Under the pieces are notes generated by a model. It saw nothing but the letters and a program-made list of their open reading frames with translations, ran no database searches and was not told the DNA's origin. A stretch of DNA of 64,000 bases from Mycolicibacterium neoaurum ATCC 25795 (GTDB lineage Bacteria > Actinomycetota > Actinomycetes > Mycobacteriales > Mycobacteriaceae), in the NCBI RefSeq assembly GCF_000691525.1, contig NZ_JMDW01000002.1:1-64000 (forward strand), given 5' to 3'. Positions 9,261-17,820 of this stretch are shown piece after piece. Position numbers and translations under genes: made by a program. Within the stretch, counting starts at the first letter, position 1. Every line of letters begins with the position of its first letter.

Positions 9261-10379
9261 TCAGGTCTTCGCGACGAGCTGCTGGATGGTCTGAATCTCG
9301 CTGGTACGGAAGGCGCGTCCGTCGGGGTGCACCAGATCATGCATCCATTTCTCCGGCACCTTGTCGTAGGGCTTGTCCCACGAGTCCCACGGGTAGTAGG
9401 TCTGCGTGCGGCCGGCGACCAAACCCCAGTTGTAGGCGCCGACGCCGCGTCGCTTGGCAACCGGAAGGATGCCCTCGACGGTGCTGTCGTCCTCACGGGC
9501 CAGGTACTCGGTGCACAGGATCGGTCGGCCCAACGGTTCGAGCTCGTCGATCTTTTCCTCGAATGTCGACGGCTCGGCGTAGCTGTGAAACGAGATGATG
9601 TCGGAGTTGTCCAGCTGGGTGGCCACGATGCCGGAAGGTTTACGCCATGACCCCCGCCAGACGCCGCTGGTCAGAGGTTGGCTCGGGTTAACCGCCCGCG
9701 CCCACTCGAACACCTGCGGGAGCAGCTCGCCTACCACCTTGAGCTTGTCGCTGCGTTCCACCGCCTTGTACTGGCTTGCCGGGCTGTCCGGTTCGTTCCA
9801 CAGATCCCAGCCGAGCACCCGGTTGTCGGCACCGAACGCGCCGATGACACCGGTGACATAGTCACGCAGTACCGGCCGGTACCGCGGGTTGTCGATCAAG
9901 TCGGCGCCAGGCCCCTGCACCCACCGGGAGTTGTGCACGCCGGGCCTCGGTGCGGGTTGTGGGCCGAGCTTGGGGTGGGGATCCCAGCAGGAGTCGAACA
10001 ACACGAACAGGGGCTTGATGCCCTGCCCGGCCGCGATATCGACGAACTGGGAGACCCGGCGTAGGAACCCGGCGCGGTCCTGCGCCCACAGCTGGTCGTG
10101 CAGGAACACCCGGACGGTGTTGAACCCGATGGTGCGAGCGACCTGTAGTTCACCGCTGATGCGGCGCGGGTCGTAGGTCCCGGCCTGCCACATCTCGATC
10201 TGGTTGGTCGCCGTGGCGGGGATGTAGTTCGCGCCCACCAGCCACCCCTGCTGGCGATACCAGGCATTCGCGCGCTCCGGGGTCCACCGGGTGGCCTCGG
10301 CCGCTGCCACGGGTGCCCGACCGATCAACGTGCCAGCCGCCGCCACCGCGGACAATTGCAGCAGGGTTCGGCGGTGCAC
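9261..10379 (-). CDS. Exported GH5-like glycoside hydrolase
   Basis: 372 residues. The N-terminus MHRRTLLQLSAVAAAG is a signal peptide with a weak twin-arginine pattern, cleaved near residue 27. The body is a TIM-barrel of cellulase type: WLVGANYIPA, RVFLHDQLW, the acid/base region DLWNEPDS (Glu196) and ILCTEYLAR (Glu291), the usual two catalytic glutamates of clan GH-A. The polysaccharide substrate is unknown. It lies just downstream of the LacI-controlled sugar-transport operon on the same strand, with a 78-base gap, so the products of this exported enzyme may feed that transporter. This link is inference. Confidence 0.75.
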   Translation of the reverse strand: MHRRTLLQLSAVAAAGTLIGRAPVAAAEATRWTPERANAWYRQQGWLVGANYIPATATNQIEMWQAGTYDPRRISGELQVARTIGFNTVRVFLHDQLWAQDRAGFLRRVSQFVDIAAGQGIKPLFVLFDSCWDPHPKLGPQPAPRPGVHNSRWVQGPGADLIDNPRYRPVLRDYVTGVIGAFGADNRVLGWDLWNEPDSPASQYKAVERSDKLKVVGELLPQVFEWARAVNPSQPLTSGVWRGSWRKPSGIVATQLDNSDIISFHSYAEPSTFEEKIDELEPLGRPILCTEYLAREDDSTVEGILPVAKRRGVGAYNWGLVAGRTQTYYPWDSWDKPYDKVPEKWMHDLVHPDGRAFRTSEIQTIQQLVAKT

Positions 10380-10457
10380 CTCAAGAATCTAGGGTGCCGC
10401 GGCCGAGTGCGGCCAGCGCAGAACCACACTGCAACCGCGACGGTGACAAACCGTTAT

Positions 10458-11471
10458 CTACTCACTCGGAGCGGAGGTGCAACCGCACGAATTCCGGTGG
10501 TGGAACGTGGTCGGCACCCGGATGTGTCGCGGGGGTTCCTCGGAGCCGCGGATACGGGCCAGCAGCAGTTCGACCGCGGTGACACCGATCGTCTCGACGT
10601 CCTGGGCGGCGGCGGTCAGCCGGGGTTCGAAGAGGTCCGACCACTCGAAGTCGTCGTAACAGACGAACGCCACATCCCGGGGTATGGACAGGCCGAGCCC
10701 CCGGATCGCCTTCAAGGTGCCGATGGTCATCGCATTGTTGAGCGACACCAGCGCCGTCGGCCGCTCGGCGCGGGACATCAGTGCCCGGACTTCCCGTTCG
10801 GCGACGTCGGTGCTGGATTCCCCGTCGACAACCAGCGTGGGGTCGACGGTGATGCCGCGGGCGGTCAGTGCCGCACAGTGGCCGTCGAATCGTTCGATGG
10901 TCGACGAGATCCCGGCCAGCCCGCGCACGACGGCGATCCGGTGATGCCCGAGGTCGAGCAGATGATCGGTCAATCCCTTCGCCGAGGCGAAGTTCTCCGG
11001 GACGATGCGGTCGAACCCGACGTCCTCGCCGCGGTCGATGAGCACCATGGGCGTCCGGGAGCGAGTGATCTCGGGCAGGGTGGTCCGCTCCGAACCCGCC
11101 GCCGGAGCGACGATCATCCCGTCGACCTGGCGGTCCAGCAGCGAACCCGTGACGCGCTGCTCGGAGGACACGTCATCGTGCGAATCACCGACGATCAGCA
11201 CATAGCCGGCATCGGAGAGGGCGCGCTCCACGGCATGGACGAGGCTGCCGAAGTACGGGTTGGTCAGTGCCGAGATCGACAGTCCGACCGTGTGCGTGCG
11301 GCCGGCCGCCAACGATCGAGCGACGCCGTTGCGGCGGTACCCGACCTCCTCGATGGCTGCCTCGACGCGCAGTCGGGTGGCGGCGTTGACATTGCGCGTG
11401 CCGTTGAGCACATGGGACACGGTGGATGCGGATACGCCCGCGAGTCGGGCGACATCGCCCATAGTGGTCAT
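10458..11471 (-). CDS. LacI-family transcriptional regulator
   Basis: 337 residues from ATG 11471; the ATGA overlap with the kinase upstream fixes the start. The N-terminal helix-turn-helix MGDVARLAGVSASTVSHVL and hinge RLRVEAAIEEVGYRRN are classic LacI/GalR, followed by a periplasmic-binding-protein-like sugar domain (TVGLSISALTNPYFGSL onward). Last gene of the sugar operon, so it probably controls its own operon through the GCGCAAGC/GCTTGCGC palindrome ahead of the binding-protein gene. The inducer is probably the imported sugar or its phosphate. Confidence 0.9.
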   Translation of the reverse strand: MTTMGDVARLAGVSASTVSHVLNGTRNVNAATRLRVEAAIEEVGYRRNGVARSLAAGRTHTVGLSISALTNPYFGSLVHAVERALSDAGYVLIVGDSHDDVSSEQRVTGSLLDRQVDGMIVAPAAGSERTTLPEITRSRTPMVLIDRGEDVGFDRIVPENFASAKGLTDHLLDLGHHRIAVVRGLAGISSTIERFDGHCAALTARGITVDPTLVVDGESSTDVAEREVRALMSRAERPTALVSLNNAMTIGTLKAIRGLGLSIPRDVAFVCYDDFEWSDLFEPRLTAAAQDVETIGVTAVELLLARIRGSEEPPRHIRVPTTFHHRNSCGCTSAPSE

Positions 11472-12118
11472 CGGACCCGAACGATACGGTCGGCGCGGCT
11501 GGCCGTCGATTCGATGAGTTGGGCATTGCGCTCGTCGGAACCCAGCGCCCAGAACTGGGCCTCCTGCAGCGATTTCCCGTACACCTGGTGTCGTCGCACC
11601 AGTCGTTCGTGTCGAATATCGGTGTCGGGGGCCAGGAACCACACCTGGTCGATGAAGGACCGCGCCGTCGGCCAGGTATCGCATTCCAGCAGTAGATAGT
11701 TGCCCTCGGTGACGACCAGCGGAACGCTCGGTGCCACGGGGATGGAGGAGCCTATCGATTCCTCGATCTCCCGCCGGAACCGAGGCGCATAGACGACGGG
11801 GTCGTCGACGCGCTGGGTCCGCAACGCGGCCATCAGCCGCGAGTAACCACCGTCGTCGAAGGTGTCGTGGGCACCCTTGCGATCCAGCCGTCCCAGCTCG
11901 ATGAGGACCTCGTTGGCCAGATGGAAACCGTCCATGGGCACCAGCACCGCAACCTCGGGTCCGAGCGCGGTGACGAGCTGCTCGGCGAGCGTGGACTTTC
12001 CGGCACCGGGCGCGCCCGTCAGACCGAGGATGCGGCGTTCACCGGCGACGACAAGCGCCGCGGCCGCATCGACCAATTGATCCAGCGTCGCGTCCTGGAT
12101 GTCCTGCTGGGGGTTCAC
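11468..12118 (-). CDS. P-loop nucleoside/sugar kinase (FrcK-like)
   Basis: 216 residues from GTG 12118, supported by the GTGA overlap with the preceding kinase gene. Walker A GAPGAGKST is at 35-43, PMDGFH follows at about 65 and VTEGNYLLL marks the Walker B region, as in the uridine-kinase/pantothenate-kinase-like P-loop family often annotated nucleoside/nucleotide kinase. The same family member (frcK) closes the fructose ABC operon of Sinorhizobium. The position after binding protein, permease, ATPase and PfkB kinase matches that arrangement. The phosphorylated substrate is unknown; phosphorylation of the imported sugar or a derivative is likely. Confidence 0.75.
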   Translation of the reverse strand: MNPQQDIQDATLDQLVDAAAALVVAGERRILGLTGAPGAGKSTLAEQLVTALGPEVAVLVPMDGFHLANEVLIELGRLDRKGAHDTFDDGGYSRLMAALRTQRVDDPVVYAPRFRREIEESIGSSIPVAPSVPLVVTEGNYLLLECDTWPTARSFIDQVWFLAPDTDIRHERLVRRHQVYGKSLQEAQFWALGSDERNAQLIESTASRADRIVRVR

Positions 12119-13032
12119 CGCTCCTGCTTCCGGATGAGATCTTCTGGCAATCGGTCCAACCACTCCCGTGGTCCGACTATCGAACACCGTAGTGCGGCCA
12201 CGCGCGCCGCGTTGTCGAGGTGTTGTTCGAGGTCACCGGATCCGACCCGGTAGTACGAGTACGCGCCGTGGAAAGCGTCGCCGGCGCCGAGGGTGTCGAC
12301 GGCGGTCACCGCCGGAACCGGCACAGAACCCGACCGCCCCGCCGACCACCACCGGATCGGGTCACCGCCGTGTGTGGTCACCACAGTGTGCACCCCGCAT
12401 TCGAGCAGCGCCGACGCGCTGGATTCCGATGTGTCGGTATCGGGCACACGGAAGTCGTTGGAGCAGACCATATCCGTGACGTGCGGGATGAGATCGGCCA
12501 TCACCGGCTTCCACCTGCCGGCATCGGCGACCAGTGCCGTTCCGTGTGCTGTTGCTTGCGCGGCGGCGGCCATTGCCATGCGTGGGTGATGCCCGTCGAC
12601 CAGGACCACATCGGCGTCGGCGATCAGATCGCCGAGACCGTCGGGGGCCGGAACATCGGAACGTACGGCATCGAGGGAAACGACCGAGCGCTCACCGGTG
12701 GACTCCAGCACCGAGACGGCCGATATCGGTACCGGCCGGTGCTCACCTTCGGCACTGTCGACGATACGGATACCGTGGGCCACCAGATCCGCGCGCACCA
12801 GGTCGGCGACGGGGTCGACACCCAACGCGGTCACCAGGACGGCACGTCCGCCGAGGGCGGCGAACGTGACGGCGGCATTGGTCGCCGGTCCGCCCGCGGC
12901 CACGAACTGTTGACGCGCGGTGATCTTTTCGTTGACCGCGGGTGGCGCGGTGATGCGATGGATCACGTCCAAGGTGGCCAATCCGACGAAGACCCCGGTC
13001 GGGGTCCTCTCAGCGAGCGGCGCGTTCCTCAT
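12115..13032 (-). CDS. PfkB-family carbohydrate kinase
   Basis: 305 residues from ATG 13032, preceded by GGAGGAG with good spacing inside the 3' end of the ATPase gene. PfkB signatures: the N-terminal glycine pair AAGGPATNAAVTFAALGG and the C-terminal DTLGAGDAFHG, whose Asp252 is the catalytic base. The family phosphorylates furanose sugars and nucleosides (fructose, ribose, 2-keto-3-deoxygluconate). Overlaps both neighbours, so it is translationally coupled within the operon. Together with the second kinase it gives this transport operon two unrelated kinases. Confidence 0.85.
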   Translation of the reverse strand: MRNAPLAERTPTGVFVGLATLDVIHRITAPPAVNEKITARQQFVAAGGPATNAAVTFAALGGRAVLVTALGVDPVADLVRADLVAHGIRIVDSAEGEHRPVPISAVSVLESTGERSVVSLDAVRSDVPAPDGLGDLIADADVVLVDGHHPRMAMAAAAQATAHGTALVADAGRWKPVMADLIPHVTDMVCSNDFRVPDTDTSESSASALLECGVHTVVTTHGGDPIRWWSAGRSGSVPVPAVTAVDTLGAGDAFHGAYSYYRVGSGDLEQHLDNAARVAALRCSIVGPREWLDRLPEDLIRKQER

Positions 13033-13792
13033 CGGTCGGCTCCTCCGCACCGGTCATCAGCGCGACCACCTCGGACATGGATCGCTTTTTCGGATCCACC
13101 ACCCCGGCACGCTTTCCGAGGCGGTGGATGTGGATCCGGTCGGCCACCTCGAATACGTGCGGCATGTCGTGACTGATGAGCACCACCGGGATACCGCGGT
13201 CGCGGATCGACCGGATCAGATCGATCACCTGCCCGGATTCCCGGACACCGAGCGCGGCGGTCGGCTCATCCATGATGATCACGCCGCGACCGAAGGCGGC
13301 CGCACGGGCCACCGCGACGCCCTGACGCTGACCACCGGAGAGCGTTTCGACCGCCTGGTTCACCGACTTGATCCCGATCTTCAGGTCCGCCAGATGTTGT
13401 GCGGCGTCGCGCCGCATCCCTGGCATGTCGAGTCGGCGGAACACCTTGCCGGCAAGGCCCTTCCGGCGCACCTCGCGACCCAGGTACAGGTTCGAGGCGA
13501 TATCGAGGGCTGAGACCACCGCAAGGTCCTGATAGACGGTTTCGATGCCGGCGGCCCTGGCGTCCCTGGTGTTCTTGAACGACACGGGCGTGCCGTTCAT
13601 CAGGATCTGCCCCGAGTCCGGGATGACCGCACCGGCAAGGGCTTTGATCAAGCTGGATTTGCCCGCCCCGTTGTCACCGATGACGGCCAGGACCTCGCCG
13701 GCGTGCAACGCGAAGTCGGCGCCGTTGATCGCGGTCACGCTGCCGTACTTCTTGACCAGGCCGCGCGCCTCGAGCACGGGTGTGTCGCTCAT
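13010..13792 (-). CDS. Sugar ABC transporter ATP-binding protein (FrcA-like)
   Basis: 260 residues, one nucleotide-binding domain: Walker A GDNGAGKSS at about 38-46, signature LSGGQRQG, Walker B VIIMDEPTAALG and H-loop VLISHDM. This is the short single-domain form used by fructose-type (FrcA) importers, half the length of the double-domain RbsA/XylG proteins. The start overlaps the permease stop by ATGA. It powers uptake with the downstream-described permease and binding protein. Confidence 0.9.
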   Translation of the reverse strand: MSDTPVLEARGLVKKYGSVTAINGADFALHAGEVLAVIGDNGAGKSSLIKALAGAVIPDSGQILMNGTPVSFKNTRDARAAGIETVYQDLAVVSALDIASNLYLGREVRRKGLAGKVFRRLDMPGMRRDAAQHLADLKIGIKSVNQAVETLSGGQRQGVAVARAAAFGRGVIIMDEPTAALGVRESGQVIDLIRSIRDRGIPVVLISHDMPHVFEVADRIHIHRLGKRAGVVDPKKRSMSEVVALMTGAEEPTDEERAAR

Positions 13793-14784
13793 TGTGATCT
13801 CCTGCGCGCGAACTGATCCACCGCCACCGCGACGATCACCAGGATGCCGGTGGCGATGTTCTGATAGAGATTGTCCACACCGGCCTGGGTCAGCCCGTTG
13901 CGCAGCACACCGACGATGAGCGTGCCGACCAACGTCCCGCCCACCCCGCCACGCCCACCGAACAGGCTGGTGCCGCCGATCACCACCGCGGTGATCGATT
14001 CCAGATTGGCGTTCTGATACGCGTTGGGATCGGCGTTGGGGATCCGACCGAGGGCGGCCCAGGCGGCGATGGCCGCGATCACGCCGGTGGTGATGTAGAC
14101 CGAAACCAGCACGCGCCCGGACTTGATCCCGGACAGATCGGCGGCCTGGCGGTTGCCTCCGACGGCGTAAACATGCTTACCCCAGGCGGTTTGACTCAAG
14201 GCGTACCAGACCACCAGGTAGACCAGCAGCATGGCCACCACGCCGTAGGTGGTCGAGAACGACCCGAGCCGGAACGAGGTACCCAGAAAAGTCAGCGGTC
14301 CCTGTTCGACGCGGTAGGTTTCCGACCCGGCCAGCAGCCGCGTCGCCGCCTGGATCGCGGTGAAGGTCCCCAAGGTCACGATGAACGGTGGTAGCCGCAG
14401 CATCGTGACCAGTCCACCGTTGATCGCGCCGAAGAGGACGCAGACCAGCAGCGTCGATCCCAGGGCCATGAAAGGCCCGTTGGCACCGGCACTCTGGGCA
14501 AGCACGATGCTGCCGAAGACGGCGATCGCCCCGATGGACAGGTCGATTCCCGAGGTCAGGATGATCAGCGTCTGCCCGACCGCGAGGATTCCCACGACCA
14601 CCGACTGCTGCAGGATCAGGGAAACGTTCTGCGGGTTGAGGAACGAGTCGGTGATCGAGCTGAAGATGACGATGGCCAGGACGAGCGCCACCAAGGGGCC
14701 GAGCAGTGGCTCACGCAGAATCTGATCGGAGCTCAACCGTCTCACAGGTGATGAGGTGTCGGTTGCCGGAGCGTCGGTGCTCAT
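13789..14784 (-). CDS. Sugar ABC transporter permease (RbsC/FrcC family)
   Basis: 331 residues with about 8-10 hydrophobic segments, including the family patterns VGQTLIILTSGIDLSIGAI and IGGTSLFGGRGGVGGTL. This is the branched-chain/ribose type permease that forms a homodimer in CUT2 sugar importers. Its start is 9 bases after the stop of the binding-protein gene and its stop overlaps the ATPase start by ATGA. Confidence 0.9.
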   Translation of the reverse strand: MSTDAPATDTSSPVRRLSSDQILREPLLGPLVALVLAIVIFSSITDSFLNPQNVSLILQQSVVVGILAVGQTLIILTSGIDLSIGAIAVFGSIVLAQSAGANGPFMALGSTLLVCVLFGAINGGLVTMLRLPPFIVTLGTFTAIQAATRLLAGSETYRVEQGPLTFLGTSFRLGSFSTTYGVVAMLLVYLVVWYALSQTAWGKHVYAVGGNRQAADLSGIKSGRVLVSVYITTGVIAAIAAWAALGRIPNADPNAYQNANLESITAVVIGGTSLFGGRGGVGGTLVGTLIVGVLRNGLTQAGVDNLYQNIATGILVIVAVAVDQFARRRSQ

Positions 14785-14792
14785 GGGCTACG

Positions 14793-15785
14793 TCAGCCCC
14801 AGCAGTTCTGTTCGCCCCAGGCGGTGTCCTTGGAGTCCAGGCCGGGAACCGGCTTGTCGGTGATCAGCTCGGATCCGGTGTCGTTGAATCCACTCGGCTT
14901 GGTGCCGTCCTTGGCGAACTTCACCACGGCCTGCACACCTTGTTCGGCCATCTTGGCCGGGAACTGCATGACCGTCGCGCCGATCTTGCCGGATTTCACG
15001 TCGGCGACGCCCGTGCAGCTGCCGTCGATCGAGCCGATGGTGATCTGGTCGGCGCGACCGGCGGACTGGATGGCCTGGTAGGCACCGGCGGCGGCCGGCT
15101 CGTTGATGGTGTAGAGCGCGTTGATTCCGGGGGCGCGCTGCAGGATGTTCTCCATCGCGGTCTGCGCCTTGGTCTGATCGCCGTTGGTGTTTTCCTGGCC
15201 GACGATCTCCGGGGATCCCTCGGTGATGCCGAAGCCCTCCAGGAATCCGTCGTGACGGAAGGTGTCGACCGTGCCACCGGGTGTGCCGTCGAGCATCACG
15301 ACCTGGGGCGGTGCGTCGCCGAGGGCGGCCCGCACCCATTTGCCCTGGCTGACCCCGGCCGCGAGGTTGTCGGTGGCGAAGGTGGCGTCCACCGCGTCCT
15401 CGGGGTCGGTTGCCGTGTCCAGGGCGATGACGACGACACCGGCGTCGCGCGCCTTCTTGATGGCGTCGAGGACACCGGTGGACGAGTTGGGGGTGATCAG
15501 GATGCCCTTGACGCCCTGGCCGACCATGTTCTCGATGGCTGCGACCTGGCCTTCGTTATCACCGTCGAAGGCACCCGCGAGCGCCACCAACTGGGCTCCG
15601 TCCTTCTCGGCCTGTGCCTGCGCCGCCTCGCGCAGCTTCACGAAGAACGGGTTGGAGTCGGTCTTGGTGATCAGGCCGACCTTGATGCTGTCCGAGTCCG
15701 ATCCCCCGCAGGCTGTCATGCCGAGGACCAGCGATCCGGCCATCAGGATCATCCCGACGGCGTGTGTGCTGCGCTTACCGATCAT
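14793..15785 (-). CDS. Sugar-binding lipoprotein of the ABC importer
   Basis: 330 residues from ATG 15785 with AAAGGAG upstream; codons further upstream merely read through the operator palindromes. A signal peptide ends in the lipobox LGMTAC (Cys26), so the protein is membrane-anchored. The body is a periplasmic-binding-protein 1/RbsB-like domain with SNPFFVKLREAAQAQAEK, ITPNSSTGVLDAIKKA and NEPAAAGAYQA, closest in style to FrcB fructose-type binders. First gene of a six-gene operon whose promoter region holds a LacI-type operator. Confidence 0.9.
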   Translation of the reverse strand: MIGKRSTHAVGMILMAGSLVLGMTACGGSDSDSIKVGLITKTDSNPFFVKLREAAQAQAEKDGAQLVALAGAFDGDNEGQVAAIENMVGQGVKGILITPNSSTGVLDAIKKARDAGVVVIALDTATDPEDAVDATFATDNLAAGVSQGKWVRAALGDAPPQVVMLDGTPGGTVDTFRHDGFLEGFGITEGSPEIVGQENTNGDQTKAQTAMENILQRAPGINALYTINEPAAAGAYQAIQSAGRADQITIGSIDGSCTGVADVKSGKIGATVMQFPAKMAEQGVQAVVKFAKDGTKPSGFNDTGSELITDKPVPGLDSKDTAWGEQNCWG

Positions 15786-15845
15786 GTGGACTCCTTTGTC
15801 CTGTGTGACGCAGGTCGCGTCGGGCGTGACTGGCAGCGTAGATTC

Positions 15846-15867
15846 GCGCAAGCGCTTGCGCATGCGC
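15846..15867. promoter_or_regulatory. LacI-type operator at the sugar-operon promoter
   Basis: GCGCAAGCGCTTGCGC at 15846-15861 is a perfect 16-base palindrome centred on CG (AAGC/GCTT), the classic LacI/GalR operator geometry. A second palindrome, GCGCATGCGC (15858-15867), overlaps it. It lies 61-82 bases before the binding-protein start, and the operon itself encodes a LacI regulator, so autoregulation is likely. Confidence 0.8.
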
Positions 15868-15898
15868 TTTCGCAAAATCGGTCCGGGACAGCCGGTGC

Positions 15899-16621
15899 TC
15901 AGCGGTCGACCGTGTCCCGCCGCTCCTCGCTGTCGGCCTGCCAGCGCACGCTGGTCACCGACGGCTCCATGCTCAGCCTGCTCACGGCCGATTCCATCTG
16001 CCGATCGTCGCGCTGATCGCTGGCCAACTCCGCACGGACCTCGACGCCGCCACCGTCGATGTTGGTGCTGGCGATGGACTGCAGTCGGAAATCGGTGCGC
16101 GTCAGCGCCTGCACGATCAGCGCCCGGATATGTGCCTCGTGCTCGTCGCGTGTGGTCGCCACGAAGAGATAGTTGATGGGATGCTCATCACCGGTATCCG
16201 GCCGCCGGTCCACGGCGCGGCCCAGGTAGCGCAGCGCAACGTTCACGGTGACGACGACGCCGGTGCCCGCCGCTGCGACAGTGAACAGACCGGCGCCACA
16301 CAGCGCTCCCACAGCCGCCGAACACCACAGCGTGGCCGCCGTGTTCAGGCCGCGAACGGTCAACCCGTCCCGGAGGATGACACCGGCTCCCAGAAACCCG
16401 ATGCCCGAAACGATCTGGGCCGCCACCCGGGTCGGGTCGGGCGTCCCCGAATCGCCGACGAAGCCGTGCGCGGACAGCAGCACGAACAGCGTAGATCCCA
16501 CCGCCACCAGGGCGTTGGTCCGTAGGCCCGCCATCCGGGCTCGGTATTGACGTTCCAGGCCGATCAACGTGCCCAGTCCCACACCGGCACCCAGCCGCAG
16601 CAGCATCTCCACGGTCGTCAT
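15899..16621 (-). CDS. mgtC: MgtC/SapB family membrane protein
   Basis: 240 residues. The N-terminal half is the MgtC domain: LIGLERQYRARMAGLRTNAL, then SGIGFLGAGVIL and four or five hydrophobic segments. The C-terminal half is a soluble ACT-like domain (NYLFVATTRDEHEAH ... SVTSVRWQADSEE). MgtC supports growth under low Mg2+ and in macrophages in M. tuberculosis; a role in regulating ATP synthase has been described in Salmonella. Here it stands alone, 113 bases before the sugar operon and behind a 350-base upstream region, which could contain a Mg2+-responsive leader; I did not recognise a known riboswitch there. Confidence 0.9.
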   Translation of the reverse strand: MTTVEMLLRLGAGVGLGTLIGLERQYRARMAGLRTNALVAVGSTLFVLLSAHGFVGDSGTPDPTRVAAQIVSGIGFLGAGVILRDGLTVRGLNTAATLWCSAAVGALCGAGLFTVAAAGTGVVVTVNVALRYLGRAVDRRPDTGDEHPINYLFVATTRDEHEAHIRALIVQALTRTDFRLQSIASTNIDGGGVEVRAELASDQRDDRQMESAVSRLSMEPSVTSVRWQADSEERRDTVDR

Positions 16622-16972
16622 CGCCGGACTCCTTTCGCATGGTGTCGCCCGCCATGGCAGTGGCCTGGCGGCGACGGGGTCAGATGGCGCGTTTCACGCG
16701 CGATTGAACGCGGCGATCCTTGGTGTTTGTTGTGGAACGCCGCGGGATGGTTCCGGCCACGGGGGCGGGAATCAGATCAGCGGTGGGTGAACCGGAGGGA
16801 AACCGCGAGGGCGGCGTCCGCGCCGGAACGAATACTGCCAACGGGCATCAGGCCACACACCTCGCTTTCGGTCTCGACAGGCACCTGCCGTGCCCGGACC
16901 ATTAGGACCCCGGTCGTGGGAAAAGTCAATCGATATCCGGGCCCGTTGAGATGAGGATCACGAGAACAACTC
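16622..16972. other. 351-base intergenic region upstream of mgtC
   Basis: No convincing gene. Read on the minus strand, a TTGACT hexamer at about 16923-16928 is followed by a GGTCCTAATGG stretch and a small hairpin (GGCAC-GGCAG-GTGCC, about 16878-16892), which would give a leader of more than 200 bases before mgtC. No M-box consensus (such as the GTCGAAAGACG core) was found. Short open frames here lack codon bias or family similarity. Confidence 0.4.
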
Positions 16973-17746
16973 TCACGGCGCGACGAAACAGTAGACCCGC
17001 GCCGGGTCGGTGTAGGAGACCACCCGGGCATCGGCCGGACACCCGACGGCTTCACTGGCACCGTCCACACGGCGCACCACCCGAATGCTGGCTGCCGGTT
17101 CTGTGCAATTGGTGGGTGCGACGGTTCCACTGACTGCGTAGCACTGGTTTTCCCGCAGATTCAGCATGAAGCAATGGGTGCGCACCTCATTGGTGAGCGC
17201 CGGATAGATGGGGCTGCGCCGCAGACCATCCGGGCAGGTGGCCGTGCCGTCGCCCTTGGACACCAGCTCCATCGTCGCATCCGACCGTCGGCAGTCGACG
17301 GGTTCGGAGTTCATCCGGCCCTGGTCGTAGGCCTGTGCCGTGATGCATTGGCCTACAGCGACATTGCCCGTCGACTGGACACGGCCGGAGGACACCAGGG
17401 CCGAGAAGACATGCGCGGCACCGAGCACCAGCAGCACGACACCGACGACGATGGGGACGGTTCCCTTCCCCGACGGTCGCGACGGAACCGGCGGTAGGTC
17501 CTCTGGTAGTCCGTCGAACTCGTCGTAGGGATCGGTAACCGTGTCATCGTCACCGGCACGCGTATCCGGTGCCAGCAGACGATCGTCGTCGCTGCTGCTC
17601 CATCGGTTGAAGGCACGCCGTCGAACCAACCCGACGACCAGCAACAACGTCCCGACCGTCGGCAGTATCAGCGCATAAGCCGCCTGCCCGAGGCGGTAGG
17701 ACCACAGCCCATCCGCCAGCACATCCATCGACACAGATCCCCCCAC
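16973..17746 (-). CDS. Two-TM protein with Cys-rich extracytoplasmic domain
   Basis: 257 residues; ATG 17728 is a possible shorter start. A hydrophobic segment near 20-42, an acidic cytoplasmic linker (DDDRLLAPDTRAGDDD ... EFDGLPEDLPP) and a second segment near 97-118 lead into an exported C-terminal domain. That domain has paired cysteines in GQCITAQAY, DCRRSD, ATCPDGLR, THCFMLN, NQCYAV and NCTEPA, probably disulfide-bonded. The plan resembles LppU/SCO3897-type actinobacterial surface proteins. Function unknown. Confidence 0.65.
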   Translation of the reverse strand: MGGSVSMDVLADGLWSYRLGQAAYALILPTVGTLLLVVGLVRRRAFNRWSSSDDDRLLAPDTRAGDDDTVTDPYDEFDGLPEDLPPVPSRPSGKGTVPIVVGVVLLVLGAAHVFSALVSSGRVQSTGNVAVGQCITAQAYDQGRMNSEPVDCRRSDATMELVSKGDGTATCPDGLRRSPIYPALTNEVRTHCFMLNLRENQCYAVSGTVAPTNCTEPAASIRVVRRVDGASEAVGCPADARVVSYTDPARVYCFVAP

Positions 17747-17820
17747 AGTGCTCTGTCCTGGGTAGCGTAACCGCTACGAACGACGATGCGGGCAGGGATT
17801 TCCGGTAGCCGGCGAACAGG

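Noticed and set aside
16861-16920. Possible M-box or other riboswitch ahead of mgtC
   Set aside because: The small hairpin and GACCGAAAGCGAGG segment do not match the M-box core or other riboswitch consensus I know.
16777-17130. Minus-strand open frame of 117 codons upstream of mgtC
   Set aside because: It overlaps the Cys-rich membrane protein gene, lacks a ribosome site and family similarity, and is probably a shadow frame.
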